Assembly (NCBI RefSeq): GCF_023101685.1
Contig: NZ_CP082164.1
Coordinates: 744,001 to 808,000 of the forward strand
Direction: 5' to 3'
Length of the DNA: 64,000 bases
From: Bradyrhizobium sp. 186
GTDB taxonomy: Bacteria > Pseudomonadota > Alphaproteobacteria > Rhizobiales > Xanthobacteraceae
The first letter of the stretch is position 1. Each line of letters starts with the position of its first letter. The notes beneath the pieces were generated by a model that saw only the letters and a program-made list of their open reading frames with translations, was not told the DNA's origin and made no database searches. This document shows positions 43,118 through 51,695 of the stretch, one piece after another. The position numbers and the translations under genes were made by a program.

Positions 43118-44731
43118 ATGACCGGCGACATCGCAGCCACCATCTCGAAAGCCCGCGAGCATTCCATCGGCGACCTGCTGCGCCGCTCGGCGGGCCGCGA
43201 GCCGGACAAGCTCGCGGTGAGCTGCGGCGGCGTGAGCTGGACCTTTGCCGAGCTGGACGCGATCTGCAACCGGCTTGGCCGCGGCCTGCTCGGCCTCGGC
43301 GTCAAGAGGGGCGACCGTCTCGCGGTGCTCTCGCGCAACTCGCACGCCTTCGCGGCGCTTCGGTTCGCCGTGGCGCGGATCGGCGCGGTGCTGGTGCCGA
43401 TCAACTTCATGCTCAATCCGGACGAGATCAATTTCATCCTGAAGAGCTCCGGAGCAAAGCTGCTCGCGGCCGGTCCTGATTTCGTGGAGTCTGCGCGTGC
43501 CGCAAGCGCCAAGGACAGCGCGGTCGAAAAGCTGATCTGGCTGCCGGGCGAGGATCCCGCAACGCCGCCCGCGGGCCTGACCACCTTCGACGATCTCCTG
43601 CATGCCGACGGCTCGTTCCTCGAGGCCTCCGTCGACAGCCGCGATCTCGCGCAGATCGTCTACACCAGCGGCACGGAATCCCTGCCCAAGGGCGCGATGC
43701 TGACCCATGAGGCCGTGATGTGGCAGTATGTCAGCTGTATCATCGACGGCGGCATGAGCGTCGAGGACAAGTATCTGCACGCGCTGCCGCTCTATCACTG
43801 CGCCCAGCTCGATGTGTTCCTGGGGCCGCAAATCTATCTCGGCGCCTCCGGCGTGATCACGGGCAAGCCGACCGCCGATAACATCCTGGCACTGATCCAG
43901 GCCCACAAGATCACGTCCTTCTTCGCGCCGCCGACGATCTGGATCGCGATGTTGCGCTCGCCGAATTTCGACAAGACCGATTTGTCGACCCTTCAGAAAG
44001 GCTATTACGGCGCCTCGATCATGCCGGTGGAAGTGTTGCTCGAGCTCCAGCGCCGCCTGCCCAACGTCAAACTCTGGAATTTCTACGGCCAGACCGAGAT
44101 CGCGCCGCTCGCGACCGTGCTGCGCCCCGAGGACCAGCTCCGCAAGGCCGGCTCGGCCGGCAAGCCCGTGCTCAATGTCGAGACGCGCGTGGTCAACACG
44201 TCGATGGAGGACGTCGAGGTCGGTGAGGTCGGCGAGATCGTGCACCGCTCGCCGCATCTGTTGTCGGGCTACTACAACGACCCCGTGAAGACCGCGGCGG
44301 CGTTCTCCGGCGGCTGGTTTCACTCCGGCGACCTTGCCGTCGTCGATGCCGAAGGCCACATCACCGTGGTCGACCGCGTCAAGGACATGATCAAGACCGG
44401 TGGCGAGAATGTCGCGAGCCGCGAGGTCGAGGAGATGGTCTATCGCATCCCCGCGGTCTCCGAGGTTGCCGTCGTCGGCCTGCCCGATCCGCGCTGGATC
44501 GAGGCGGTGACTGCGATCGTCGTGGTCAAGACCGGCGAGAAGCTCGACGAAGATTCCGTCATCAAGCACTGCGCCCGCCAGATGGCGCATTTCAAGGTGC
44601 CCAAGCGCGTGATCTTCGTCGACAGCCTGCCGAAGAACCCGAGCGGCAAGCTGCTCAAGCGCGAGCTGCGCCAGCGCTTCGTCGGCGGCGAGACGCTCGA
44701 CAAGGCGATCCAGAAGAATTTTGGCACGTGA
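43118..44731 (+). CDS. AMP-dependent acyl-CoA synthetase/ligase
   Basis: A 537-residue adenylating enzyme: ATP motif YTSGTESLPKGAMLTH, adenine-binding WNFYGQTEIAPLATV, GGWFHSGDLAVVD and the C-terminal catalytic lysine segment PKNPSGKLLKREL. It resembles medium/long-chain fatty acid CoA ligases, though aromatic carboxylates are also possible. It lies 51 bases after the GntR gene with an AAGGAGG site, so it is likely under the same regulator. The regulator-synthetase-binding-protein grouping points to uptake and activation of one carboxylic acid. Confidence 0.9.
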   Translation: MTGDIAATISKAREHSIGDLLRRSAGREPDKLAVSCGGVSWTFAELDAICNRLGRGLLGLGVKRGDRLAVLSRNSHAFAALRFAVARIGAVLVPINFMLNPDEINFILKSSGAKLLAAGPDFVESARAASAKDSAVEKLIWLPGEDPATPPAGLTTFDDLLHADGSFLEASVDSRDLAQIVYTSGTESLPKGAMLTHEAVMWQYVSCIIDGGMSVEDKYLHALPLYHCAQLDVFLGPQIYLGASGVITGKPTADNILALIQAHKITSFFAPPTIWIAMLRSPNFDKTDLSTLQKGYYGASIMPVEVLLELQRRLPNVKLWNFYGQTEIAPLATVLRPEDQLRKAGSAGKPVLNVETRVVNTSMEDVEVGEVGEIVHRSPHLLSGYYNDPVKTAAAFSGGWFHSGDLAVVDAEGHITVVDRVKDMIKTGGENVASREVEEMVYRIPAVSEVAVVGLPDPRWIEAVTAIVVVKTGEKLDEDSVIKHCARQMAHFKVPKRVIFVDSLPKNPSGKLLKRELRQRFVGGETLDKAIQKNFGT

Positions 44732-44744
44732 CGCGTGGAGCCTC

Positions 44745-45947
44745 TCAATACTTCTTCACCGCCGCGCCAAATGCGAACCACAGCGCCGCTGACGCTAGCC
44801 CGAAACCGCCAAGCAGCAGGAAGGTCGGGCCATAGCCGATCCATTCCGCGATCCAGCCGCCGAGCGCCGGGCTGAGCGAGGCGCCCACGCCCTGCACGGT
44901 GATGACAGCGCCTTGCCCGAGGTTGATGCGCCCGGTGCCGTTCAGTGAGCGGGCGACCATGCCGGGCACGGCGACCGTCTGAAGTCCCGTGCCGATGCCG
45001 TCGAGCACCTGCACGGGCACGACGCCCCACCACCCCGTCAGGAAAAAGGCGAGCACGCCGCGGACGGGTAAGAACAGGAAGGAGGCCAGGATCACCGGCC
45101 AGTAGTTGCGCTTGCTCGCGACCCGCATCGCGATCAGCGAGGTCACGACCATCACGCCCTGTGCAATCACCACCGTGGTCGCGACGAAGCTTGGTCCGTT
45201 GGCCTGGGTTTCGGTGACGGCAGCGAGACCATAGAGGGGAACGATCGCGGCATTGCCGAGATGAAAGAGGGCAAGGGCCAGCGCCAGCACGAGCAGCGGC
45301 TTGTGCTTGAGCAGCATCGTGAGCGCGTCCGGCGGGCTGTCGGGATCATCCTCCTTGCTGCCGCGCGCGGCGCGATCGTCAATCGCCTTGGCCGGGATCA
45401 GCAGCACGCAGGCGATCGCGATGCCGCCGAATGCTGCCGCCAGCAGGAACACGGCGACGTAGCCGTATCTAAAGCCGAGATAGCCCGACAGCGCCGCCCC
45501 GACCATGTTGCCGGCGTGGTTGAATGCCTGGTTGCGGCCGTTCAGCGCATTGAAACCCTTCTGCCTGGCGATTCCGAGCGTAATTCCGGTCACCGCCGGA
45601 ACGATCGCGGCGCTTGCCAGCGATTGCGCGACCTGGGAGAACGTCACCGCCCAGAAGTTCTGCGACAGCAGGATGATTGCGGACGCGAGCACCACGCAGA
45701 CGCCGGGGATCACGACCCACATGCGCTTGTTGCGGCTCGCATCGATGAAGCCGCCGATCGGCGTGGTGACAAGCATGCCAGCGACATTTCCGATCGTCAT
45801 CGCCGTGCCGATCAGCCCGCTCGCCCAGCCGCGCTCCTGAAGAAATACGCCGACGAAGGGCCCGATTCCCGACTGCATATCGGCCATGAAGAAGTTGAGT
45901 CCAAACAGAGGCCAGAGACGGGGCGAGGAGGGGGACCGCGATGTCAT
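44745..45947 (-). CDS. MFS transporter
   Basis: A protein of about 400 residues with 12 hydrophobic segments. Conserved blocks: FFMADMQSGIGPFVGVFLQERGW, then PIGGFIDASRNKRMW, which is the loop 2-3 MFS signature, and ALNGRNQAFNHAGNMVGAALSGYLGF. Start is uncertain: ATG at 45947 gives MTSRSPSSPRLW, and a longer frame to 46007 is open. It converges with the synthetase gene. Substrate cannot be deduced; a drug or sugar exporter is equally possible. Confidence 0.85.
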   Translation of the reverse strand: MTSRSPSSPRLWPLFGLNFFMADMQSGIGPFVGVFLQERGWASGLIGTAMTIGNVAGMLVTTPIGGFIDASRNKRMWVVIPGVCVVLASAIILLSQNFWAVTFSQVAQSLASAAIVPAVTGITLGIARQKGFNALNGRNQAFNHAGNMVGAALSGYLGFRYGYVAVFLLAAAFGGIAIACVLLIPAKAIDDRAARGSKEDDPDSPPDALTMLLKHKPLLVLALALALFHLGNAAIVPLYGLAAVTETQANGPSFVATTVVIAQGVMVVTSLIAMRVASKRNYWPVILASFLFLPVRGVLAFFLTGWWGVVPVQVLDGIGTGLQTVAVPGMVARSLNGTGRINLGQGAVITVQGVGASLSPALGGWIAEWIGYGPTFLLLGGFGLASAALWFAFGAAVKKY

Positions 45948-46133
45948 CGATACGTCAACCGTGGTCTCAATCGGATTGGCGGGGCCTATTGTGATCCTTT
46001 CAGCCAATCGTTCTGGCGTGGATGAAAGTGTAACCGGCGCCGATCGCGTTGGTTCCAGCGTCTCGCGGCCTGGCGACCCTTGCAGTCCCTGCCGCTCAGT
46101 CTTTATTAAATCGTCTCGTCATGGAGGAGAGCC

Positions 46134-46937
46134 ATGCCTTTCTGGACTTGCGAAACCTGCGGCGCGCAATTTCCGGCAAGCGAGAAACCGCCGGCGTCCT
46201 GTCCCATCTGCGAGGACGAACGGCAGTTCGTGAACTGGAAGGGACAAACCTTTCTCACGCCCGAGACGCTGGCACAGCGCCATCGCGTGGTGTGGCGCGA
46301 CGATCTCGGCCTGACCGGCGTTGCGCTCGAGCCGAGCTTCGCCATCGGCCAACGCGCGTTGCTGGTGCCCCAGGCGGAGGGCTGCGTGATGTGGGATTGC
46401 GTGCCGCTGGCGACGCCGGAGGCCGTGGCGCATGTCAGGTCGCTCGGCGGATTGAAAGCGATCGCGATCTCGCATCCGCATTATTATGGCGCGCTCGCCG
46501 ACTGGAGCGAAGCCTTTGGCAACGTGCCGGTCTATCTTCATGCCGACGATCGCGCATGGGTGACGCGGCAGCACTCCTCGATCGTGCACTGGACTGGCGA
46601 CACCTGCCGTATTTCGGACGATGTGCTGCTCTTACGCACCGGCGGTCACTTCGCCGGCGCCGCCATGCTGCACTGGACGCGCGGTGCAGAGGGCAAGGGC
46701 GCACTGCTCACCGGAGACATCGCGCAGGTGACGATGGACCGCCGCTTCGTCAGTTTCATGTACTCCTATCCGAACTACATGCCGCTCAATGCCGCCGCGG
46801 TGCGGCGCATCGCTGACGCGGTCGCGCCCCTCGCCTTCGACCGCCTCTATGGCGCCTGGTGGGGCCGCAACATCGCCGCGGGTGCCAAGGCCGCGTTCGC
46901 AGCGTCTGTTGCGCGCTATTTGACGGCTATTGCGTGA
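46134..46937 (+). CDS. Zinc-ribbon MBL-fold hydrolase
   Basis: A 267-residue protein with an N-terminal rubredoxin-like zinc ribbon (WTCETCGAQF and CPICEDE). The rest is an MBL-fold domain: the Zn loop is AISHPHYYGALADWSEAF instead of HxHxDH, followed by LRTGGHFAGAAMLHW and ALLTGDIAQV. The HxHxDH motif is replaced, so it may bind one metal, or none, in the classical site. It has a strong GGAGGAGA site before ATG. It is an isolated gene; the dyad at 46973 lies beyond its stop. Confidence 0.82.
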   Translation: MPFWTCETCGAQFPASEKPPASCPICEDERQFVNWKGQTFLTPETLAQRHRVVWRDDLGLTGVALEPSFAIGQRALLVPQAEGCVMWDCVPLATPEAVAHVRSLGGLKAIAISHPHYYGALADWSEAFGNVPVYLHADDRAWVTRQHSSIVHWTGDTCRISDDVLLLRTGGHFAGAAMLHWTRGAEGKGALLTGDIAQVTMDRRFVSFMYSYPNYMPLNAAAVRRIADAVAPLAFDRLYGAWWGRNIAAGAKAAFAASVARYLTAIA

Positions 46938-46972
46938 GCTGATTCAGGTTTGGCTTGCCCTCATTAAATAAT

Positions 46973-46987
46973 TGTACTATTTGTACA
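46973..46987. promoter_or_regulatory. Small AT-rich dyad upstream of the MetX-like gene
   Basis: TGTAC, TATTT, GTACA forms an inverted repeat in an AT-rich patch about 105 bases before the ATG at 47091. It is a possible operator. Confidence 0.4.
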
Positions 46988-47090
46988 GTTATAGAGCGCG
47001 ACGCAACGGTGCGTCTGCTGGTTCGGCATGATCCCTGCATCGTCGTTTCAGCGGTGCGATTTGCGGGCCGCGTGAGTTAGAATTGGGCAC

Positions 47091-48107
47091 ATGGCGGCGC
47101 AGCGCGATTACGGGAGTTTCGAGGCGGGCGACGTTACGCTTCAGTCCGGCGCCGTCTTCCCCGCACTGAAGCTCGCCTACCAGACCTACGGCACGCTGAG
47201 CCCGGCCAAGGACAATGTCATCCTCTATCCGACCTCGTTCAGCGCGCAGCATTACGACACTGAATGGCTGATCCGGCCCGATGGTGTGCTCGACCCCACG
47301 CGCTACTTTATCATCGTCCCGAACCTGTTCGGCAACGGTCTGTCGTCCTCGCCATCCAATTCGAGCGGGTCGTTTCCGAAAGTCACTTATCACGACGCCA
47401 TCGCCGTCCAGCATCGTCTGCTCACCGAACGTTTGGGCATCTCAAAGCTCGCGCTGGTCTATGGCTGGTCGATGGGAGGCATGCAGGCCTATCACTGGGC
47501 CGCCTGCTACCCCGATATGGTCGAGCGCGCCGCAGTGGTGTGCGGCAGCGCGCGCTGCGCGCCTTACAACCACGTCTTCCTGGAAGGTGTGAAGGCCGCG
47601 CTGACCGCTGATCCAGCCTTTCGCGACGGCCGCTCCGTCGAAAAGCCCGTCGCAGGCATCCGCGCCATGGGGCGCGTCTATGCCGGCTGGGCGATGTCGC
47701 ACGGATTTTATCGCGACGAGGTCTGGCGCGAGGCCGGATTCACCTCGCTCGAGGACTATCTCGTCCGTGCGTGGGACGCCGCCTTTGCACGGCGCGACGC
47801 CAACGATCTGCTGGCACAGATCGGCATCTGGCAAAACGGCGACATCAGCCGCTGTGCCGCATTCGGCGGCGATTTCGATCGCGCACTTGCGGCGATCAAG
47901 GCGCATATGTTGCTGATGCCGGGCGCGACCGACCGTTACTTCGACGTCCGCGACAACGAGGACGAGCTCGGCCGGCTGGTCAACGCGAAGTCCGCCGCGC
48001 TGCATCCGATCCCGTCGGTGCACGGCCATCGCGCCGGCAATCCCGTCAACAATCCGCACGATCAGGCCTTCCTCAAGGCCGAGATCGCAGAACTCCTCGG
48101 CAAGTAG
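47091..48107 (+). CDS. Alpha/beta hydrolase related to homoserine O-acetyltransferase (MetX-like)
   Basis: A 338-residue protein of the MetX/alpha-beta hydrolase family: AYQTYGTLSP, NVILYPTSFSAQHYD, NLFGNGLSSSPSN, the nucleophile elbow YGWSMGGMQAYHWA, and the closing histidine in HGHRAGNP. The MetX family normally has this fold but the canonical MetX is longer and has a lid domain of a different sequence, so this may be a hydrolase or acyltransferase on another substrate. Real homoserine acetyltransferase is not supported by context. ATG at 47091 was chosen by family match. Confidence 0.8.
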   Translation: MAAQRDYGSFEAGDVTLQSGAVFPALKLAYQTYGTLSPAKDNVILYPTSFSAQHYDTEWLIRPDGVLDPTRYFIIVPNLFGNGLSSSPSNSSGSFPKVTYHDAIAVQHRLLTERLGISKLALVYGWSMGGMQAYHWAACYPDMVERAAVVCGSARCAPYNHVFLEGVKAALTADPAFRDGRSVEKPVAGIRAMGRVYAGWAMSHGFYRDEVWREAGFTSLEDYLVRAWDAAFARRDANDLLAQIGIWQNGDISRCAAFGGDFDRALAAIKAHMLLMPGATDRYFDVRDNEDELGRLVNAKSAALHPIPSVHGHRAGNPVNNPHDQAFLKAEIAELLGK

Positions 48108-48122
48108 GGCAGGCATTCGATC

Positions 48123-49070
48123 ATGAGCGACGCAACGATTTCAGAGTCCGGCCATCGCTTGAAGCCGCTGACGCCGGCGATGCTGCGTGAATTGTCGGCC
48201 CGTTCCAATCTCAAGGGCGCCGCGCGCAGCCTCTGCCATTTCGGCGTGATCGTGCTGGTCGGTGCGATGATCTGGAAGATCACCTCAAGCTACGGCGTGT
48301 TATGGGCGCTGCCGCTGGTGGCGGTACAGGGCTATTTCGTCGCCTTCCTGTTCATGGCGGTGCACGAGACCGCGCACAAGACCGCGTTCAAGAGCCGCGC
48401 GCTCAATCTCGCGGTCGGCTATCTCTCGGGCTTCATCATCGGATTGCCATACGAATATTACTGCCTGTATCACTGGGATCATCATCGCTACACCCAGGAT
48501 CCGAACAAGGACCCGGAGTTGATCGTCGGCGTGAAGCCGAAATCCGACACGCAGCTCGCGATCGCCTATAGCGGCCTGCTCCAAGTCGCCGGCCGTCTCT
48601 GGCTGATGCTCGGCCATGCCGTCACCGGCAAGGTCACCGTGCCCTGGATCCCCGAAAACAAGCGTGCGGTCATCGTGACCGAGGCGCGCGTCTATGCCGG
48701 ATTCTATGTCGCGCTACTTGGGCTCTCGCTGTGGTTCTCTTCGGCGCTGCTGCTCTGGGTCTGGATCGTTCCGCTGATCATCGGGCAATTCTTCCTGCGG
48801 CCCTACCTCTATGCCGAGCACACCGGCTGCGAGCGGACCCGCAGCGCCTTCGAAAACACCCGCACGACCTACACCGGGGCGATCGTCAAATGGTTCGCGT
48901 GGAACATGCCCTATCATGTCGAGCACCACGCCTATCCCTCGATCCCTTTTCACGCGCTGCCGAAGCTGAACGAGATCGTCGACGGCGAGATCGTCTATCG
49001 TGGCCGCGGTTACCTCGCGACGACGCGCGAGACCTGGGCCTGGTTTCGTCGGCAGCGGCTGCCGGGCTAG
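48123..49070 (+). CDS. Fatty acid desaturase family protein
   Basis: A 315-residue membrane protein with the three histidine boxes of the desaturase/hydroxylase family: VHETAHKTAF, YHWDHHRYTQDP and YHVEHHAYPSIPFH, with hydrophobic spans between. It should be a di-iron integral membrane enzyme acting on an acyl or carotenoid-like chain. It starts 16 bases after the MetX-like gene, so they are probably cotranscribed. A strong bidirectional hairpin at 49092-49122 terminates it. Confidence 0.9.
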   Translation: MSDATISESGHRLKPLTPAMLRELSARSNLKGAARSLCHFGVIVLVGAMIWKITSSYGVLWALPLVAVQGYFVAFLFMAVHETAHKTAFKSRALNLAVGYLSGFIIGLPYEYYCLYHWDHHRYTQDPNKDPELIVGVKPKSDTQLAIAYSGLLQVAGRLWLMLGHAVTGKVTVPWIPENKRAVIVTEARVYAGFYVALLGLSLWFSSALLLWVWIVPLIIGQFFLRPYLYAEHTGCERTRSAFENTRTTYTGAIVKWFAWNMPYHVEHHAYPSIPFHALPKLNEIVDGEIVYRGRGYLATTRETWAWFRRQRLPG

Positions 49071-49091
49071 CCAAATGCGAGTTCAGTGCGC

Positions 49092-49122
49092 AAAGCCCCG
49101 ATCGTGGAGCGATCGGGGCTTT
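49092..49122. terminator. Bidirectional rho-independent terminator
   Basis: AAAGCCCCGATCG, loop TGGAG, CGATCGGGGCTTT. A's and T's on both sides allow termination of the desaturase transcript on one strand and the small secreted-protein gene on the other. Confidence 0.9.
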
Positions 49123-49139
49123 GTCGTGGATGCCCGATA

Positions 49140-49380
49140 TCAGTAGATCCCGTACGCGCAGACATTCACCACGCGCACGCGCAGGCCGCGGCGGGTCTGG
49201 ATGACGCGCTCCTGGTAGCAATTGTTGACACCGGTGTTGACGTAGAGGCCGCCAAAGCCCCAGCCGGGACCCCAGTGGTGGTGGAAGCCGTGGGCCGAGG
49301 CTGCGGCGGGCGCGAGAGCGGCAACGCCGAGCGAACCGGCAGCGATCAGACCAAGTGCAAGCTTACGAAAACATCTTCAT
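49140..49380 (-). pseudogene. Small secreted His-rich protein with a frameshift in the signal peptide
   Basis: Reading from TGA at 49142-49140 back, one frame encodes RKLALGLIAAGSLGVAALAP, AAASAHGFHHHWGPGWGFGG and VNNCYQERVIQTRRGLRVRV, ending NVCAYGIY. That is a signal peptide plus a short mature protein of the type common in Bradyrhizobium. The expected start ATGAAGATGTTT is present at 49380, but the next bases are TTCGTAAG rather than TCGTAAG in frame, so ATG-AAG-ATG-TTT-TCG-TAA stops at once. Removing one T from TTTT restores MKMFRKLALGL. The gene is either inactivated by one base or the T-run was misread. No protein call is possible without that correction. Confidence 0.78.
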
Positions 49381-49509
49381 TCTCCAGTGTGGCGCGAAGC
49401 CGTTGTTGCGTCCCTGCATCTCCGTCGAGCCGGGACGCGAATGCGTTCATGGCGCGAGGCGGGAATCGTGTTTCAGGATTGTTTCGTCGGCTGCGGCAAA
49501 GTGCTGCCG

Positions 49510-50514
49510 TCAGGCCTTCCGCGACACCGGTTTCGCGGCCTGCGACGATGCGCGATAGCGCGCGGCCATCGCCTGCGTCAGCTCCGCCATCTTCTCGCGC
49601 AGATCGGTGGGCTCCAGCACTTCGGCCTCGGGCCCGAGCCGCAACAATTCGGCTGCGGCGTGCCACGACGTCTTGCCGGTCGGCACTCTGGCAATACGCC
49701 AGCCGTCGGCGTCGGCGGTCTCTTCAAGCTGCGCGCGTGCCTTGACGTACGGCTGGCTCAGCGCGTCGAGCAGTTTTACCCCGAACGGTGACAGCCGCAC
49801 GATCGCGACATTGGGATGCATCTCGGCCTCGAGGCGGAGCGTTGCGGCCTGCCAATAGGCGGCGAGATCGAAACCGGCGGGACGATCGAAGCGATCGTCG
49901 AGCGCCGTGCAGTCGAGCACACGCGCGACGCGATAGGTGCGCACGCTGCCATCGACCTGGCCGGCGAGATACCAGCTTCCGCCCTTCAACACGAGGCCGA
50001 GCGGCGCGACGCGGCGCTGCTTCTCCGCGCGCCAGCTCCGGTAGCGGATTTTGATCAGCGTTCCCCGTAGAGCCGCGCCGGCAATGGCGCGCAGATGTTT
50101 CGGCTCCTCGGCTTCGCCGAACCAGCCGGGCGCGTCCAGGTGAAAACGCTCCTGCATCCGGCCGGCATCCTGACGCAAATGAGCGGGCAGCGCCGCCATC
50201 AGCTTGTTCCGCGCCGCGATCATCGCCGTATCAAACCCAAGCGCCGCAGCCGGGCCGGGCAGTCCGGTGAGAAACAGCGCCTCCGCCTCGTTCTGCGACA
50301 ATCCGTTCAGCCGCACGCGGTAGCCGTCGAGCAGGCGATAGCCGCCCTCCGCGCCGCGATCGGCATAGACGGGAACGCCGGACGCCGCGAGCGCGTCGAT
50401 GTCGCGATATATCGTGCGCACCGACACCTCGCAGGCCTCGGCCAGTTCAGGCGCGGTGACCTGCCCCCGCGCCTGGAGGGTGGTGAGGATCGACAGCATC
50501 CGGCTCGCGCGCAT
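49510..50514 (-). CDS. WYL-domain transcriptional regulator (YafY type)
   Basis: A 334-residue regulator. The N-terminal helix-turn-helix is MRASRMLSILTTLQARGQVTAPELAEACEVSVRTIYRDIDALAASG, followed by the WYL domain around LIKIRYRSWRAEKQRRVAPLGLVLKGGSWYLAG and a C-terminal extension. Such proteins are ligand-binding transcription factors. It is divergent from a glutathione transferase gene, and a perfect 12-base inverted repeat at 50527-50553 lies between the two. Self-regulation and control of the transferase are likely. Confidence 0.9.
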   Translation of the reverse strand: MRASRMLSILTTLQARGQVTAPELAEACEVSVRTIYRDIDALAASGVPVYADRGAEGGYRLLDGYRVRLNGLSQNEAEALFLTGLPGPAAALGFDTAMIAARNKLMAALPAHLRQDAGRMQERFHLDAPGWFGEAEEPKHLRAIAGAALRGTLIKIRYRSWRAEKQRRVAPLGLVLKGGSWYLAGQVDGSVRTYRVARVLDCTALDDRFDRPAGFDLAAYWQAATLRLEAEMHPNVAIVRLSPFGVKLLDALSQPYVKARAQLEETADADGWRIARVPTGKTSWHAAAELLRLGPEAEVLEPTDLREKMAELTQAMAARYRASSQAAKPVSRKA

Positions 50515-50526
50515 CGCTTCTTAAAC

Positions 50527-50553
50527 CATACCTGACATAGGATGTCAGGTATG
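50527..50553. promoter_or_regulatory. Perfect dyad between WYL regulator and glutathione transferase
   Basis: CATACCTGACAT, AGG, ATGTCAGGTATG is a 27-base perfect inverted repeat 13 bases upstream of the regulator start and 46 bases upstream of the transferase start. Confidence 0.85.
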
Positions 50554-50598
50554 TTCAGCTAGAAGCATCACCGCCAGACGGCCCAAGGGAGACCTACC

Positions 50599-51243
50599 AT
50601 GACCGATCCGAACCGCATCACGCTGTATTATTCGCCGCAAAGCCGTGCCACCGGCACGCGGGTGCTGCTGGAGGAGTTGGGGGCGCCCTACGGTCTCCAT
50701 GTCCTCAACATGAAGGCGGGCGAGCAGCGCCAGGCCGCCTACCTCGCCATCAATCCGCTCGGCAAGGTGCCGGCGATCCGCCATGGCGAGGCCCTCGTCA
50801 CTGAGCAGGTCGCGATCACCATCTATCTTGCCGACCTGTTTCCGCAGGCCGGCCTGACGCCCGCGCTTGGCGATCCGCTGCGCGGCCCCTATCTGCGCTG
50901 GATTGCCTATTACGGCTCGTCGTTCGAGCCGGCGCTGATCGACAAATTCATGCAGCGCGAGCCCGCGCCGATTACGCAGTCGCCCTATGCCGATTATAAC
51001 ACCATGCTGGGCGCGCTCGAGACGCAACTGTCGAAGGGGCCATATCTGCTCGGCGAGCGCATGACGGCCGCGGATATCTTGTGGGGTGTCGCGTTCAGCT
51101 GGACGATGATGTTCGGCATCGTGCCGAAAAAGGACGTCTTCGTCCGTTATTCCGAGCGCATGACCTCGCGGCCTGCGTTTCAGCGGATCAATGCGGCGGA
51201 TGACGAGATGGCGGCGCAGCATGCCGCGGCTGTCGGTGGTTGA
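50599..51243 (+). CDS. Glutathione S-transferase family protein
   Basis: A 214-residue glutathione transferase: N-terminal thioredoxin-like domain (ITLYYSPQSRATGTRVLLEEL with the catalytic serine region, and NPLGKVPAIRHGEALVTEQVAITIYLAD), then an alpha-helical domain with GERMTAADILWGVAF. It would conjugate or reduce with glutathione. AAGGGAG precedes ATG at 50599. It is divergent from the WYL regulator and sits with a DUF6157 gene 18 bases downstream, so they may form one operon. Confidence 0.9.
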   Translation: MTDPNRITLYYSPQSRATGTRVLLEELGAPYGLHVLNMKAGEQRQAAYLAINPLGKVPAIRHGEALVTEQVAITIYLADLFPQAGLTPALGDPLRGPYLRWIAYYGSSFEPALIDKFMQREPAPITQSPYADYNTMLGALETQLSKGPYLLGERMTAADILWGVAFSWTMMFGIVPKKDVFVRYSERMTSRPAFQRINAADDEMAAQHAAAVGG

Positions 51244-51260
51244 ATGATCCAAGGTTGCAG

Positions 51261-51695
51261 ATGACGAAACCGATGCACACGACCAACTGCTTCAACACCT
51301 TCATCCGGGTTGCCGAAGACTGTCCCGCGCGTACCGGCGAGGAGCCGCCACCGCGCGCGGGACAACCGACGGTGGCGTGCCTGCAATACGTGATGATCGC
51401 CAAGGCACCCTACAAATACACGTCCGACGACGTGATCTTCGCGACGTCTGCGCCGGGACGCGAGCTCGATGTGAAGGCGACGAAAACGGAGAAGCATGCG
51501 GCCCGTGAAGCGTTCTTCTCCCGGGGGCAAGCGTGCATGAGGGCGTCTAGCCTGGGCAAGCGCTTCGGCTGGGGCGTTCATGCCGATAGCGAGGGCCGGA
51601 TCGCGATCTACGCCATCGACAGCAAACGCTACCAGGCGTTGGCGCGAGACCCGAAGCTCACGCAGGTACGTGCGATGCGATCGAAGCGGGCGTGA
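51261..51695 (+). CDS. DUF6157 family protein
   Basis: A 144-residue protein beginning MTKPMHTTNCFNTFIRVAED, with a KYTSDDVIFATSAP region and a KASSLGKRFGWGVHADSEGRIAIY-type ending. This is the DUF6157 pattern of unknown function. The ATG at 51261 has an AAGG site; the second ATG at 51273 is possible. It follows the transferase gene closely. It converges with the enoyl-CoA hydratase-like gene at 51696, with no spacer between the two stops. Confidence 0.8.
   Translation: MTKPMHTTNCFNTFIRVAEDCPARTGEEPPPRAGQPTVACLQYVMIAKAPYKYTSDDVIFATSAPGRELDVKATKTEKHAAREAFFSRGQACMRASSLGKRFGWGVHADSEGRIAIYAIDSKRYQALARDPKLTQVRAMRSKRA

Noticed and set aside
42515..44590. Very long reading frame (691 codons) opposite the GntR regulator and acyl-CoA synthetase
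   Set aside because: The composition is that of an antisense shadow of GC-rich coding DNA; the plus strand encodes two well-recognised proteins.
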